DNA of 16,097 bases from Treponema sp. (GTDB lineage: Bacteria > Spirochaetota > Spirochaetia > Treponematales > Breznakiellaceae): positions 1-16,097 of the forward strand of contig JAITSE010000025.1 of the NCBI GenBank assembly GCA_031288005.1. The letters are read 5' to 3'. A program made the translations under genes and the position numbers. Of this stretch, positions 5,517 through 14,363 are shown piece by piece. The notes beneath the pieces were generated by a model. The model was not told the origin of the DNA and did not search any database. It was given only the letters and a program-made list of their open reading frames with translations. Numbering within the stretch: the stretch's first letter is position 1; each line of letters starts with the position of its first letter.

Positions 5517-6620
5517 ATGGGAAAAAACAAACCCAAATCGCCGCCCGAACAGCCGGCGCGGGGGCCTGAAGAATCCTTAGCCGCCGGCAAAACCGGCGCT
5601 AGACCGGGCATAACTCATCCTGAACGGTATGCCGAAGATGACGACCGGGACCTGTCCCTCCGTCCCCAAAACCTGGCTGAGTTTCTGGGCCAGGCTTCCA
5701 TGAAGGAGAACCTCGCGGTTTTTATTGCCGCCGCCAGAAAACGGAACGAGAGCCTGGACCACCTTTTTCTTATAGGTCCGCCGGGCTTGGGGAAGACCAC
5801 CCTAGCCCAGGTGGTGGCCCACGAATTAGGGGCGGAGTTCAAAGTGACCTCCGCGCCGGCCCTGGATAAGCCCAAGGACCTGGCGGGGATACTCACCATG
5901 ATAAGCGAAAAGACCGTGTTTTTCATCGACGAGATACACCGGCTTAAGCCCGCCATAGAGGAAATGCTCTACATCGCTATGGAGGATTACGAACTGGACT
6001 GGATCATAGGGCAGGGACCCGGCGCCCGGACTATCAGACTCCCCATTCCCCCTTTTACCCTGGTGGGGGCCACTACCAAGGCGGGGAACGTTTCAAGCCC
6101 CCTCATAAGCCGTTTCGGTATCACCTGCCGGTTCTCGTTTTACGAGCTTACGGACATGGAAGCCATACTTCGCCGTTCCGCGGGGATACTCCGGGTCCCC
6201 CTGGATGATGCCGCCGCCGCTCTTTTAGCCGCATCTTCCCGTGGCACCCCCCGGGTGGCGAACCGCCTCCTCCGCCGCATGAGGGACTTCGCCCAGGTCC
6301 AGGGTTCGGCTTCCATCACTCAGGCCGTGGTGGAGGATGGCCTTGCCCGCCTGGAAATCGATTCCCTGGGTCTTGAACGTCATGACCGGGAAATCCTTAC
6401 CATCATCATAGAGCGCTATGGCGGCGGACCTGTGGGGGGCGAAACCCTGGCCATCTCCGTGGGGGAAGCTGTGGACACCCTTGAAGACTACTACGAACCC
6501 TACCTCATCCAGTCGGGTCTCTTGCAGCGTACCCCCCGGGGCCGGACAGTGACCGCCCTGGCCTACGATCACCTCAAAATAGCCCGGAGGGACCATGAAA
6601 ACCCAGGATTTCTCTTTTGA
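5517..6620 (+). CDS. ruvB: Holliday junction branch-migration ATPase RuvB
   Basis: RuvB is the hexameric AAA+ motor that drives RuvA-bound Holliday junctions during recombinational repair. It has 367 aa, slightly longer than usual because of a charged, Pro-rich N-terminal extension before the conserved [14 protein letters not shown]. Walker A is GPPGLGKT (87-94), Walker B FFIDEI (135-140), sensor 1 GATTKAG (184-190) and the arginine finger R199 in SPLISRFGI. The C-terminal winged helix includes [20 protein letters not shown] and [15 protein letters not shown]. The ATG has GAGG only 2 nt upstream, too close for a normal Shine-Dalgarno, which fits a leaderless message. The end overlaps queA by 26 nt, a ruvB-queA arrangement seen in many bacteria. 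No ruvA or ruvC is in the window. Confidence 0.97.
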   Translation: MGKNKPKSPPEQPARGPEESLAAGKTGARPGITHPERYAEDDDRDLSLRPQNLAEFLGQASMKENLAVFIAAARKRNESLDHLFLIGPPGLGKTTLAQVVAHELGAEFKVTSAPALDKPKDLAGILTMISEKTVFFIDEIHRLKPAIEEMLYIAMEDYELDWIIGQGPGARTIRLPIPPFTLVGATTKAGNVSSPLISRFGITCRFSFYELTDMEAILRRSAGILRVPLDDAAAALLAASSRGTPRVANRLLRRMRDFAQVQGSASITQAVVEDGLARLEIDSLGLERHDREILTIIIERYGGGPVGGETLAISVGEAVDTLEDYYEPYLIQSGLLQRTPRGRTVTALAYDHLKIARRDHENPGFLF

Positions 6621-7614
6621 ACTCCCGGAATGCCTTATAGCCCAGACGCCTCCCCTTGAACGGGGCCTGAGCCGGCTTATGGTCCTGGACCGCGCCTCCC
6701 GGAACCTGAGCCACCGTATGGCCGCAGATCTCCCGGAGATTCTGGAAGGCGGCTCTCTCCTGGTGTTCAACGACTCCAGGGTCCGCAAGGCCAGGCTCTA
6801 TGGCGAATCGAAACATTCCGGGGCCCAGGTGGAATTCCTCCTCCTTCAAAAACTGGACGCCCATACCTGGCGGACAGCGGTCCAGCGATCCCGCCGCCGC
6901 CGGCCCGGGAGCCGCTATGTCTTCCCCGGAGGCCGCGAGGGGGAGATTTGCGGAGCAGACGGCGAGTTCCGTCTGCTCAGGTTTGACGCCCCTGTTGACG
7001 ACGCCTGGCTGGACGTGTACGGGCATATCCCCCTGCCGCCCTACATCAAGCGGGAGGACACAGAGGAAGACGCAGCCCGGTACCAGACTGTTTACGCCGC
7101 CGCCCCAGGGTCCGCCGCCGCCCCAACTGCGGGGCTTCACTTTACACGGGAACTTCTTGCCCGCCTTGAGGACCGGGGGATCGAAACCGCCTTTCTTACC
7201 CTGCATGTCGGTCTGGGTACTTTTTGGCCCGTGAGGACCGAGAACATCGAGGACCACCAGATGCACGAGGAAACATACGTCATAACCGAGGAGACCGCCC
7301 GCAAAGTCGAGAAGGCCAGAGCCGAAGGCCGGAAAGTGGTCGCCGTGGGGACTACCAGCGTGCGTACCCTGGAATCGGCGTGGGAACAGGGGAGGCTTAG
7401 GAGAGGGGAGGGGGCCACTTCCATCTTCATCTATCCCGGCTACACCTTTAAGGCAGCAGACGCCCTGTTCACCAACTTTCACACGCCCCGGTCCACCCTG
7501 CTCATGCTCGTCGCGGCCTTTGCCGGACGGGACATTGTTCTGGAAAGTTACGCCTGTGCAGTCCGGGAAGGGTACCGGTTTTTCAGCTACGGCGATGCCA
7601 TGCTGATTGTATGA
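6595..7614 (+). CDS. queA: S-adenosylmethionine:tRNA ribosyltransferase-isomerase QueA
   Basis: QueA transfers and isomerises the ribosyl group of S-adenosylmethionine onto 7-aminomethyl-7-deazaguanine in tRNA anticodons, forming epoxyqueuosine, the next-to-last queuosine precursor. It has 339 aa, full length. Family blocks are visible in order: [100 protein letters not shown] and [19 protein letters not shown] near the end. The start ATG lies inside the end of ruvB with GGAGGG 2 nt upstream, so translation is probably coupled to ruvB. No clear terminator is seen after the stop before the next promoter. Confidence 0.97.
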   Translation: MKTQDFSFELPECLIAQTPPLERGLSRLMVLDRASRNLSHRMAADLPEILEGGSLLVFNDSRVRKARLYGESKHSGAQVEFLLLQKLDAHTWRTAVQRSRRRRPGSRYVFPGGREGEICGADGEFRLLRFDAPVDDAWLDVYGHIPLPPYIKREDTEEDAARYQTVYAAAPGSAAAPTAGLHFTRELLARLEDRGIETAFLTLHVGLGTFWPVRTENIEDHQMHEETYVITEETARKVEKARAEGRKVVAVGTTSVRTLESAWEQGRLRRGEGATSIFIYPGYTFKAADALFTNFHTPRSTLLMLVAAFAGRDIVLESYACAVREGYRFFSYGDAMLIV

Positions 7615-7669
7615 TCCGGGTCCTGATTTCAGATAAGGTTTCCTCATGCTGCCATGAATTACAATTCGC

Positions 7670-7699
7670 TTGACAAAACAAGTTTTTATTTGATATAGT
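7670..7699 (+). promoter_or_regulatory. sigma70-type promoter of the NifH-like/ABC operon
   Basis: TTGACA (7670-7675) is a perfect -35 box; TATAGT (7694-7699) follows after 18 bp. The gap between queA and the next gene (7615-7740) holds only this promoter, the palindrome next to it and the ribosome binding site AAGGAG (7729-7734). Confidence 0.75.
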
Positions 7700-7718
7700 C
7701 GTTTTACTAGTAAGACGA
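7699..7718. promoter_or_regulatory. 20-bp near-perfect palindrome at the transcription start (probable operator)
   Basis: TCGTTTTACTAGTAAGACGA is palindromic except for one base pair (T7703 against G7714), with a perfect 10-bp centre TTACTAGTAA. It begins at the last base of the -10 box and covers the expected start site at about 7706, the classic position for a repressor. Twofold symmetry and length suit a dimeric regulator. Which family binds it is unknown; no regulator gene is next to it. Confidence 0.6.
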
Positions 7719-7740
7719 TGTAAATAGTAAGGAGTATGTT

Positions 7741-8616
7741 TTGGCAAAAGAGATAAAACAGATAGCCATCTACGGAAAAGGCGGTATAGGCAAGTCTACG
7801 ACTACCTCAAACCTCAGCGCTGCCCTTTCGGAACTTGGCCTTAAGGTTATGCAATTTGGCTGCGACCCCAAAAGCGATTCCACCAACACCCTTCGGGACG
7901 GGAAATTTATCCCTACGGTGCTGGATACCCTGCGGGAAAAAGCTGCGGTTAAGGCTTCGGAGGTGATTTTTCAGGGTTTTAACGGTATCTACTGCGTAGA
8001 GGCTGGCGGGCCTCAGCCGGGGGTGGGCTGCGCGGGACGGGGCATTATAACGGCGGTTGAACTGTTCAAACAGCAGAAGGTTTTTGAGGACTTGAACCTT
8101 GACGTGGTAATCTATGATGTTCTTGGAGATGTGGTCTGCGGGGGTTTTGCCGTGCCCATACGGGAAGGCATTGCCCGTCATGTTTTTACTGTGTCTTCCT
8201 CGGATTTTATGTCGGTATACGCTTCAAATAATCTTTTTAAGGGGATAAGCAAGTATTCCAATTCGGGGGGCGCTCTACTTGGCGGAGTAATCGCCAATTC
8301 CATGGGGCCGCCTTATTCCCGGGAGATTATCGACGATTTTGTCAAAAGGACTTCTACCCAGGTGATCGAGTATATACCCCGGTCCATAACGGTTACGCAG
8401 AGCGAGCTTCAGGGGAAAACCACCATTGAGGCGGCTCCGGGTTCCGCACAGGCGGATGTGTATCGGTCTCTGGCGCAGAAAATAGCGGCCCACGAAGAAT
8501 CGAAATCCCCTTCTCCCTTGGGGGTTACAGAGCTTCGTGAATGGGCCGCTTCCTGGGCAGACAGCCTTCTTGCTTTGGAGCAGGGAAAGGTGACATCCCC
8601 CGGCGCGGCTATATAA
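7741..8616 (+). CDS. NifH-like nitrogenase-superfamily iron protein (non-nif paralogue)
   Basis: It belongs to the NifH/BchL/CfbC family: dimeric [4Fe-4S] ATPases that pass electrons to a partner reductase. It has 291 aa, full length. The deviant Walker A is GKGGIGKST (12-20). Both cluster ligands are present: C97 in GVGCAGRG, with R100 at the ADP-ribosylation position of NifH, and C133 in [31 protein letters not shown] (39-51) is the switch segment near the nucleotide. The sequence [20 protein letters not shown] and [12 protein letters not shown] is closer, from memory, to uncharacterised group IV-type homologues than to true nitrogenase NifH. It starts with TTG, since the nearby ATG at 7736 is out of frame; AAGGAG lies 6 nt upstream. 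No nifD/nifK-like partner or nif maturation gene is seen. It is followed after 27 nt by an ABC importer in one operon. True nitrogen fixation is unlikely from this locus alone. Confidence 0.9.
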   Translation: MAKEIKQIAIYGKGGIGKSTTTSNLSAALSELGLKVMQFGCDPKSDSTNTLRDGKFIPTVLDTLREKAAVKASEVIFQGFNGIYCVEAGGPQPGVGCAGRGIITAVELFKQQKVFEDLNLDVVIYDVLGDVVCGGFAVPIREGIARHVFTVSSSDFMSVYASNNLFKGISKYSNSGGALLGGVIANSMGPPYSREIIDDFVKRTSTQVIEYIPRSITVTQSELQGKTTIEAAPGSAQADVYRSLAQKIAAHEESKSPSPLGVTELREWAASWADSLLALEQGKVTSPGAAI

Positions 8617-8643
8617 CGCCCGCTCTGAATTAAGGAGAACAAA

Positions 8644-9609
8644 ATGGCCGGCAGAGGAATTGTTTTTAACTGGAGGGCGTTGATTCCGCCTGGGGCCTTG
8701 GCGTTTATTTTACTGCTGCACGTTAAGCTCCCGGCCTATCCGGGTTACCGGGTAAAGCTGCTGCCCTGGTTTACTCTGCTCCTCTGGGCGCTTATCGGCG
8801 TATTTACGGCGTATGCCGTGGTGAGCCTTTTCAGCGAGCGGGCGCGGCAAAAATTGATTTTTAAGGCTCCTTTCTTCGCGGCGGGTTTTCTCCTTTTGGG
8901 GCTCTATAATGTTATCACCCACAAGGTGAACGTCCTGCCGGGTCTCTACTTTCCCGCGCCGGAACGCATCATCGGCGTCTTTGTGACGGACTGGTTTTTC
9001 CTGCTCCGCTGCCTTGTCTATTCCCTGCGGCTCCTCTTGGGCGGCTTCTTCCTCGGCGCTTTGCTGGGGGTCTTTACCGGAACCCTCATAGGCTGGAGCC
9101 AGCGGCTTAATTACTGGATTATGCCTTTCATCAAGATCGTGGGACCCATTCCCTCGACGGCGTGGATACCTATCGCGCTGGTGATCTTTCTGCGGCCCGC
9201 GAGCGCGAGCCTTTTCCTCATTGCCCTGGGGGTTTGGTTCCCCACGACGGTGCTGACCAGCTCTGGGATCATCAACGTGCGGAAAAGTTATTTCGAGGTT
9301 GCCAGCACTCTGGGGGCGGGAACTTTGCGCAATATCGTCACTATCGCCCTGCCCGCTGCCGCACCCAATGTTTTCGCAGGCTTCTTCAACGGAACCTCCG
9401 CCTGTTTTCTTACCCTTATGGCCGCCGAAATGATAGGCTGCAAATTCGGTATAGGCTGGTACATCAACTGGCAGCGGGAAACCCTGGCCTATTCCAATGT
9501 GTACGCCGCGTTTATCGTGATTGCCGTTACCTTCTCGTTTCTCATCGGCCTCCAGTTCAAAATCCGCAACAGGGTGCTGGCCTGGCAGAAGGGGACCATC
9601 CGATGGTAA
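8644..9609 (+). CDS. ABC transporter permease, taurine/sulfonate/nitrate (SsuC/TauC) type
   Basis: This is the membrane channel of an importer. It has 321 aa. The ABC-interaction (EAA) loop is clear at about 218-240: EVASTLGAGTLRNIVTIALP. The core domain (about 120-312) has the usual segments, including LLLGGFFLGALLGVFTGTLI, IVGPIPSTAWIPIALVIFL and the conserved EMIGCKFGIGWYINW. The N-terminus carries roughly three further hydrophobic segments (about 12-30, 40-61, 74-92) before the standard domain, more than the usual 250-270 aa SsuC/TauC. AAGGAG precedes the ATG by 6 nt. It lies 27 nt after the NifH-like gene, and its stop overlaps the ATPase start (ATGGTAA). Confidence 0.9.
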   Translation: MAGRGIVFNWRALIPPGALAFILLLHVKLPAYPGYRVKLLPWFTLLLWALIGVFTAYAVVSLFSERARQKLIFKAPFFAAGFLLLGLYNVITHKVNVLPGLYFPAPERIIGVFVTDWFFLLRCLVYSLRLLLGGFFLGALLGVFTGTLIGWSQRLNYWIMPFIKIVGPIPSTAWIPIALVIFLRPASASLFLIALGVWFPTTVLTSSGIINVRKSYFEVASTLGAGTLRNIVTIALPAAAPNVFAGFFNGTSACFLTLMAAEMIGCKFGIGWYINWQRETLAYSNVYAAFIVIAVTFSFLIGLQFKIRNRVLAWQKGTIRW

Positions 9610-10487
9610 GTCAAATACGGCGCTTCAAGGACGCCGCCACCGGCCCGGCTGCGGGTCCGGCGAAGATTGACCTGCCTGCGGCTGATCTGCCGAAAGGAGA
9701 CCCGTCTTCGGCTGGACTAATCGAAGTAAAAAAACTCCGCAAGAGTTTTCCCCAGAACGAGGGGGAAGACATCGTTGTCCTGAACGATGTGGACTTGAGT
9801 TTTAAGCCGGGGGAATTTGTTTCCCTCATCGGGCCGTCGGGCTGCGGGAAGTCGACGCTTCTGCGCATCATCGCGGGCCTTAGCCCCTCCGATTCCGGGG
9901 AATTGACTCTGGACGGGGAGCCTGTCACCGGGCCGGGTTTTGAACGGGGACTGGTGTTTCAGGACCCAACCCTTTTCCCCTGGATGACCATTTACGAGAA
10001 TATCGCCTATGGCATCCGTTCTCGGGGTGCGTACAAACAGGAAAAGTGCCTTATCCCGGAGTATTTCCGTTTGGTTGGGCTTGAAGGCTTTGAAAAATTC
10101 TACCCCCATCACCTTTCCGGCGGCATGGCCCAACGGGCGGCCCTGGCTCGGGCCCTGGTCAACAAACCCAAAGTCCTGCTTCTGGACGAGCCTTTAGGCG
10201 CCCTTGATGCCTTTACCCGCATGAATATGCAGGACGAGATACTCAAAATCTGGAAGGAACAGCGGATGACCGCCGTCATGGTTACCCACGATGTTGACGA
10301 AGCGATCTATATGGCAATGAGAATCGTGGTGATGTCGGCGCGGCCCGCAAAGATTGAACAGGTTATTAATGTCGAGATTGGCAGACCCCGACGCAGGGAC
10401 GATCCGGATTTCCTAGCTCTGCGGGCAAAAATACTCAAGATTCTGCACTTTGCCGGAATCGGCGCGGAGATCGAGTACAACCTTTAG
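9603..10487 (+). CDS. ABC transporter ATP-binding protein, SsuB/TauB/NrtD type
   Basis: This is the energising subunit of the importer, on the cytoplasmic face. It has 294 aa from ATG 9603, which overlaps the permease stop by 7 nt with AAGGGG 8 nt upstream. The frame stays open further back into the permease gene, but that part is a shadow of the permease. Motifs: Walker A GPSGCGKST (77-85), Q-loop VFQDPTLFPW (Q120), signature LSGGMAQR (171-178), Walker B VLLLDEP (191-197) with D-loop GALD, and H-loop H229 (VTHDVDEA). The first 40 residues are a low-complexity Ala/Gly/Pro linker ahead of the ABC domain. LFPWMTIYENI and the C-terminal RPRRRDDPDF are typical of the nitrate/sulfonate/taurine subfamily; substrate cannot be read from the ATPase. 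Confidence 0.93.
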   Translation: MVSQIRRFKDAATGPAAGPAKIDLPAADLPKGDPSSAGLIEVKKLRKSFPQNEGEDIVVLNDVDLSFKPGEFVSLIGPSGCGKSTLLRIIAGLSPSDSGELTLDGEPVTGPGFERGLVFQDPTLFPWMTIYENIAYGIRSRGAYKQEKCLIPEYFRLVGLEGFEKFYPHHLSGGMAQRAALARALVNKPKVLLLDEPLGALDAFTRMNMQDEILKIWKEQRMTAVMVTHDVDEAIYMAMRIVVMSARPAKIEQVINVEIGRPRRRDDPDFLALRAKILKILHFAGIGAEIEYNL

Positions 10488-10496
10488 CGTTAAAAA

Positions 10497-10542
10497 CTTT
10501 CCCGTTGGGAAAGAAACCTTCCGCAAGGAAGAAAAATTCTTC
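10497..10542 (+). promoter_or_regulatory. intercistronic hairpins before the binding-protein gene
   Basis: The 73-nt gap holds CTTTCCC-GTT-GGGAAAG (10497-10513), then CTTCC-GCAA-GGAAG (10518-10531) with a GCAA tetraloop, and an overlapping alternative GAAGAA-AAA-TTCTTC (10528-10542). There is no T-run long enough for an intrinsic terminator. Such elements often stabilise or process the message so that binding protein is made in excess over the membrane parts. Confidence 0.5.
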
Positions 10543-10560
10543 ATTAAAAAGGAGAAAAAA

Positions 10561-11586
10561 ATGAAGAAAGCGGTTTTTGTGTTTCTGGCGGCTTGTATGG
10601 CGGTTTCCGTTGTATGCGCCAGGGGGGCGCGTCAATCCTCCGTGCCGGAGAGCGATTATGTCCTCAAGATCGGGTATCCTGTGGAAGGCGGTCTCTGTGA
10701 GGCGCCCTTCTATATCGCCATCGCAAAGGGATTCTACGAGGGCGAGGGCCTCAAGTACGAGTGGGTAAACCTGGAACCCGGTACGGCGATGAACCTCCTC
10801 ACCACGGGACAGATAGACGTTACCAACAACCTGCTGGCAACCCTGATTCAGCCCATCGCCAACGGGCTTGACGTCAAGATACCCCTCGCGCTCCATACCG
10901 GTTGTGTGAAGGTGCTGGTCGCGCCGGATTCGCCCATCAGGACTCCTACGGATTTCCGTCCCGTAGACGGCGTGAAAAAGAAAATCGGCGTCCCCAGCCT
11001 CAACTCGTCCACCAAGGTGATCCCTTCCCGGGTGCTCGCCTCCCTGGGGCTTAAAGTTGACGGCGACAACGCCGACGTGGAGTGGGTGATCTACCCCTCG
11101 GCGGAACTTCCCCTGGCCCTGGAGCGGGGACTGGTTGACGCCATCGGTTCGGGGGATCCCACGGCTTCCATCATTGAGAACGAGGGAAAAGGCCGGGTGG
11201 TAATCAACAACGCGACTGACGAAAGCCTGAAAGACGAATTCTGCTGCGTCACCCCCTTCCGTTCCCAGACCATAGCGGATCATCCCGAAGCGGCGGCGAA
11301 ATTCCTCAGAGCCATTCAGAAGGCGGCCAAGTGGGTGCAGGAGAACCCCGACGAGACAACACAGATACTCTTTGAGAACAAGTACATTGCCGGGGACCCC
11401 CTGGTGAACGCCCAGGTGCTCAAGAGCTTCAGTTACAAGGCTTCGGTCAGCCAGGCCCTGACCGCCATAGACAGGAACGCCAGGGAGTTACAGCAGATCG
11501 GCCTTGTGGCCGCGGATGTGGACGTTAACGGCTTGGTGAAAAACACCTTCTATGCCGTGCCGGGTGTACCGGATTCATTATTTTAG
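10561..11586 (+). CDS. ABC transporter substrate-binding protein, NMT1/SsuA/TauA-like
   Basis: This exported protein captures the substrate for the preceding permease and ATPase. It has 341 aa from ATG 10561, with AAGGAG 6 nt upstream; an in-frame GTT-rich stretch before it is not coding. The signal peptide is MKKAVFVFLAACMAVSVVCA. Cleavage could be by signal peptidase I after VCA, or, under the looser spirochaetal lipobox, before C19 (SVVC). The mature protein starts with a type 2 periplasmic-binding fold: LKIGYPVEGGLCEAPFYIAI, AKGFYEGEGLKYEW, TAMNLLTTGQIDVTNN, then KKKIGVPSLNSSTKVIPSRV and LALERGLVDAIGSGDPTA. This is the pattern of proteins binding sulfonates, nitrate, aromatic or pyrimidine compounds, so the ligand is not decided. 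It is the last gene of the operon. Confidence 0.92.
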   Translation: MKKAVFVFLAACMAVSVVCARGARQSSVPESDYVLKIGYPVEGGLCEAPFYIAIAKGFYEGEGLKYEWVNLEPGTAMNLLTTGQIDVTNNLLATLIQPIANGLDVKIPLALHTGCVKVLVAPDSPIRTPTDFRPVDGVKKKIGVPSLNSSTKVIPSRVLASLGLKVDGDNADVEWVIYPSAELPLALERGLVDAIGSGDPTASIIENEGKGRVVINNATDESLKDEFCCVTPFRSQTIADHPEAAAKFLRAIQKAAKWVQENPDETTQILFENKYIAGDPLVNAQVLKSFSYKASVSQALTAIDRNARELQQIGLVAADVDVNGLVKNTFYAVPGVPDSLF

Positions 11587-11603
11587 AGGGGATTTTTTAC
11601 ACC

Positions 11604-11630
11604 CAACTCCTATAATTACTATAGGAGTTG
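11604..11630. terminator. 11-bp hairpin after the binding-protein gene
   Basis: CAACTCCTATA-ATTAC-TATAGGAGTTG is a perfect stem 17 nt past the stop. No T-run follows on the plus strand (CTAGAAATATT), so it may be a 3'-protective structure or an inefficient terminator at the end of the operon. Confidence 0.55.
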
Positions 11631-11650
11631 CTAGAAATATTAGAAAAAAT

Positions 11651-11710
11651 GCAAACATAGACCTTTGCAGGCTTTGGCGATTTTTTCTTGCCTGTATGAT
11701 CTATGCTTGC
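11651..11710. terminator. nested inverted repeats between convergent genes
   Basis: GCAAACATAGACC (11651-11663) pairs with GATCTATGCTTGC (11698-11710) at 11 of 13 positions, enclosing CAGGC/GCCTG (11668-11672 with 11690-11694) and a T6 run. The element lies between the convergent binding-protein and clpB genes and could fold as one long stem on either transcript. The rest of 11587-11751 holds nothing else I recognise. Confidence 0.4.
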
Positions 11711-11751
11711 TTTAGACGAAGCCGTAATTGATATAAAATATGGGTTTGTCT

Positions 11752-14352
11752 TCAAGTTTCGTCCCGCCTAAACACAAGCCCCTCCCTATCCGGGGCGAGG
11801 TCTGCGGTAACCGCGTCCCCTTCCTTAATAGTCCCAGCGATGACCGCCTTGGCCAGGGGATTCTCCAGTTCCGCCTGCAAAGTACGCTTCAGGGGCCGGG
11901 CGCCAAAGAGAGGATCGTACCCCCTTTCAGCCAGAAAGTCCCCTGCGGCCTGGGTGAGCCTTAGGGCGATCTTCCGCTCGGCCAGGCGGGAAGCCAGTCG
12001 TCTGAACTGTATATCAACGATCTTCCCGATTTCGTTCTTGCCCAGGCGGTTGAATATTACCGTCTCGTCGATGCGGTTTAAAAATTCAGGACGGAAACTC
12101 TGCTTGAGCAGTTCTATGAGAGAGACGCGGAGGTCTTCTTCCTTGCCGGCGGACAAGATCAGATCGGAACCCAGGTTGCTCGTCATGATAATTATCACGT
12201 TTTTAAAGTTCACCACCCGGCCCTGACCGTCGGTAAGACGACCGTCGTCCAGAATCTGAAGGAACACGTTGAATACTTCCGGGTGGGCTTTCTCGATCTC
12301 ATCGAAGAGGATCACGCTGTAGGGCCTGCGGCGCACCGCTTCCGTAAGCTGGCCCCCCTGCTCGTACCCCACATATCCCGGAGGCGCGCCCAAAAGCCGG
12401 CTCACCGAGTGTTTTTCGCCGTATTCGCTCATGTCGATACGGGTCAGGGCCTTCTCCTCGTTGAAGAGGAACTCCGCCAGGGTTTTGGCAAGCTCTGTTT
12501 TGCCCACCCCCGTTGGCCCCAGAAACAGGAAGGACCCCAGGGGACGACCCTCGTCGGAAAGCCCGGCCTTGTTCCGCCTGATAGCGTCCGCCACAGCTTC
12601 CACCGCCGCCTTCTGACCCACCACCCGCTGTTCAAGCACATTCTCCAAATCCAGGTACTTCCCAAGTTCCCCGGACAGCATTTTTGCTACCGGTATGCCC
12701 GTCCAGGACGAAACCACCGCGGCGATGTCTTCCTCGCTCACCTCTTCCCGCAGCAGAGACGACGCGCCGGAGGCGGCCTTCCGTTTCTCCTCCATCTGAG
12801 CGGCCAGTTGGTCAAGTTTTTTTCGCGCCTCAGGGATCTTGCCGTGCTTCACCTCCGCGGCTTTGGTCAGATTCCCTTCCCGTTCATACTTTGTTTCTTC
12901 TATTTTAAGCTCTTCGATTTGCTGTTTGAGTTCCCTGATACCCTGGATATCTTTCTTTTCGTTCTCCCACCGGGCCTTCATGGCGTCCCGGTCGGCGCTG
13001 GTATCGGCGATTTCCTTTTCCAGCTTTTCCAGACGTTCCCGGGAAGAAGCGTCCTCCTCCCGCGCCAGGGCCTGCTTTTCAATGGAAAGCTGCAACAGCT
13101 TCCGTTCCAGCTTATCCAGTTCCGTAGGCCGGCTGTCCAACTCCATCTTGAGCCGACTCGCGGCCTCATCTACCAGGTCTATAGCCTTGTCCGGGAGGAA
13201 ACGGCTGGTGATGTACCGGTCCGACATAGTTGCCGCCGCAACCAGGGCTTCATCCTTGATCCTGACCCCGTGATGTACTTCGTAGCGCTCCTGCAAACCC
13301 CTAAGGATAGCGATGGTGTCTTCCACCGTCGGCTCCGCAGTGTAAACTTGCTGGAACCGCCGTTCCAACGCGGCGTCCTTCTCGATATGCTTCCGGTACT
13401 CATCCAAGGTAGTAGCGCCTATGCACCGCAGCTCCCCCCGGGCCAAAGCGGGCTTCAATAAATTGGAAGCGTCGGTAGCACCCTCAGCGGCCCCCGCGCC
13501 TACCAGCGTATGAAGTTCGTCGATGAAAAGGATGATCTTCCCCTCGGAAGCCTGCACCTCGTGGATCACCGCCTTGAGGCGCTCCTCAAATTCACCCCGG
13601 AACTTCGCCCCGGCCACCAAAGCGCCTAGGTCCAAGGCCAAAAGCTTCTTCCCCTTGAGCCCTTCAGGCACATCGCCGGCAACAATGCGCCGCGCAAGCC
13701 CTTCGACGACAGCGGTCTTCCCTACCCCCGGCTCCCCGATAAGCACCGGGTTGTTCTTGGTCCGCCTGGACAGAACCTGCATCACCCGGCGTATCTCCTC
13801 GTCCCGGCCTATCACCGGATCGAGCTTTTCCTGCCGCGCCAAGGCGGTCAGGTCCCGGCAGTACTTGTCCAGAACCCGGTATTTACCCTCCGGACTCTGA
13901 TCCGTCACCCGGACATTCCCCCGGACCTGCTTCAAGGCGCTGAGAATTCCATTCTTAGTCACCCCCGCCTTCTTGAGGAGTTCCGCCGCCTTCCCTTCCC
14001 CGGCGGCAATGGCGATAAGAATGTGTTCAGTAGAAATATAGTCGTCTTTAAGAGAAGCCGCTTCAGTCTCAGCCTTGGCCAGGACCTTGGATGCGGCGGA
14101 AGAAAAGTAAAGCTGCGCCGCCTCTCCGTAAACCTTAGGACTTGCCCCGATCAGGGCTTCGGTATCCCGGATGAGTTTATCCACATCCGCGCCGGTCTGT
14201 TCAATAAGAGGCCGGACTATCCCGTCTTCCTGCCTGAGCAGGGCCAAAAGGAGATGTTCAATCCCAACCTGGGAATGATCTTCTTTTTGGGCGATTACGG
14301 AAGCATTATTCAACGCTTCCTGAGCTTTTATTGTGAACTTTTCAAAATCCAT
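11752..14352 (-). CDS. clpB: ClpB protein disaggregase (Hsp100)
   Basis: ClpB is a hexameric AAA+ chaperone that, with DnaK, threads aggregated proteins apart after heat stress. It has 866 aa, full length. Domains in order: N domain ([20 protein letters not shown] and the repeat [18 protein letters not shown]), first AAA+ module with GEPGVGKT at about 206-213 and [14 protein letters not shown], the middle coiled coil of about 405-525 (Glu/Lys-rich, from [17 protein letters not shown] to [14 protein letters not shown]), and second AAA+ module with GPTGVGKT at about 610-617, [11 protein letters not shown] and [10 protein letters not shown] near the end. The coiled coil separates ClpB from ClpA/ClpC. 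The start ATG has no Shine-Dalgarno, only ATACCT before it. No CIRCE element is visible upstream. It is convergent with the ABC operon. Confidence 0.97.
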   Translation of the reverse strand: MDFEKFTIKAQEALNNASVIAQKEDHSQVGIEHLLLALLRQEDGIVRPLIEQTGADVDKLIRDTEALIGASPKVYGEAAQLYFSSAASKVLAKAETEAASLKDDYISTEHILIAIAAGEGKAAELLKKAGVTKNGILSALKQVRGNVRVTDQSPEGKYRVLDKYCRDLTALARQEKLDPVIGRDEEIRRVMQVLSRRTKNNPVLIGEPGVGKTAVVEGLARRIVAGDVPEGLKGKKLLALDLGALVAGAKFRGEFEERLKAVIHEVQASEGKIILFIDELHTLVGAGAAEGATDASNLLKPALARGELRCIGATTLDEYRKHIEKDAALERRFQQVYTAEPTVEDTIAILRGLQERYEVHHGVRIKDEALVAAATMSDRYITSRFLPDKAIDLVDEAASRLKMELDSRPTELDKLERKLLQLSIEKQALAREEDASSRERLEKLEKEIADTSADRDAMKARWENEKKDIQGIRELKQQIEELKIEETKYEREGNLTKAAEVKHGKIPEARKKLDQLAAQMEEKRKAASGASSLLREEVSEEDIAAVVSSWTGIPVAKMLSGELGKYLDLENVLEQRVVGQKAAVEAVADAIRRNKAGLSDEGRPLGSFLFLGPTGVGKTELAKTLAEFLFNEEKALTRIDMSEYGEKHSVSRLLGAPPGYVGYEQGGQLTEAVRRRPYSVILFDEIEKAHPEVFNVFLQILDDGRLTDGQGRVVNFKNVIIIMTSNLGSDLILSAGKEEDLRVSLIELLKQSFRPEFLNRIDETVIFNRLGKNEIGKIVDIQFRRLASRLAERKIALRLTQAAGDFLAERGYDPLFGARPLKRTLQAELENPLAKAVIAGTIKEGDAVTADLAPDREGLVFRRDET

Positions 14353-14363
14353 AGGTATAAAAT

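Noticed and set aside
6574..7647. Minus-strand open frame covering queA
   Set aside because: Antisense to a complete, motif-rich queA; the translation is Gly/Pro-rich noise.
7741..8616. True nitrogenase iron protein nifH
   Set aside because: No nifDK or maturation genes follow, the gene is tied to an ABC importer, and the sequence style is that of nitrogenase-like paralogues.
9162..9602. N-terminal extension of the ABC ATPase frame into the permease gene
   Set aside because: The extra residues are the permease sequence in another frame; the ATG at 9603 has a ribosome site and stop/start overlap.
10450..10560. Earlier start for the substrate-binding protein
   Set aside because: It would overlap the ATPase end and bury the clear signal peptide and AAGGAG that begin at 10549-10561.
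12283..13461. Plus-strand open frame of nearly 400 codons inside clpB
   Set aside because: Shadow of the intact clpB gene on the other strand; no ribosome site and a composition dictated by clpB codons.
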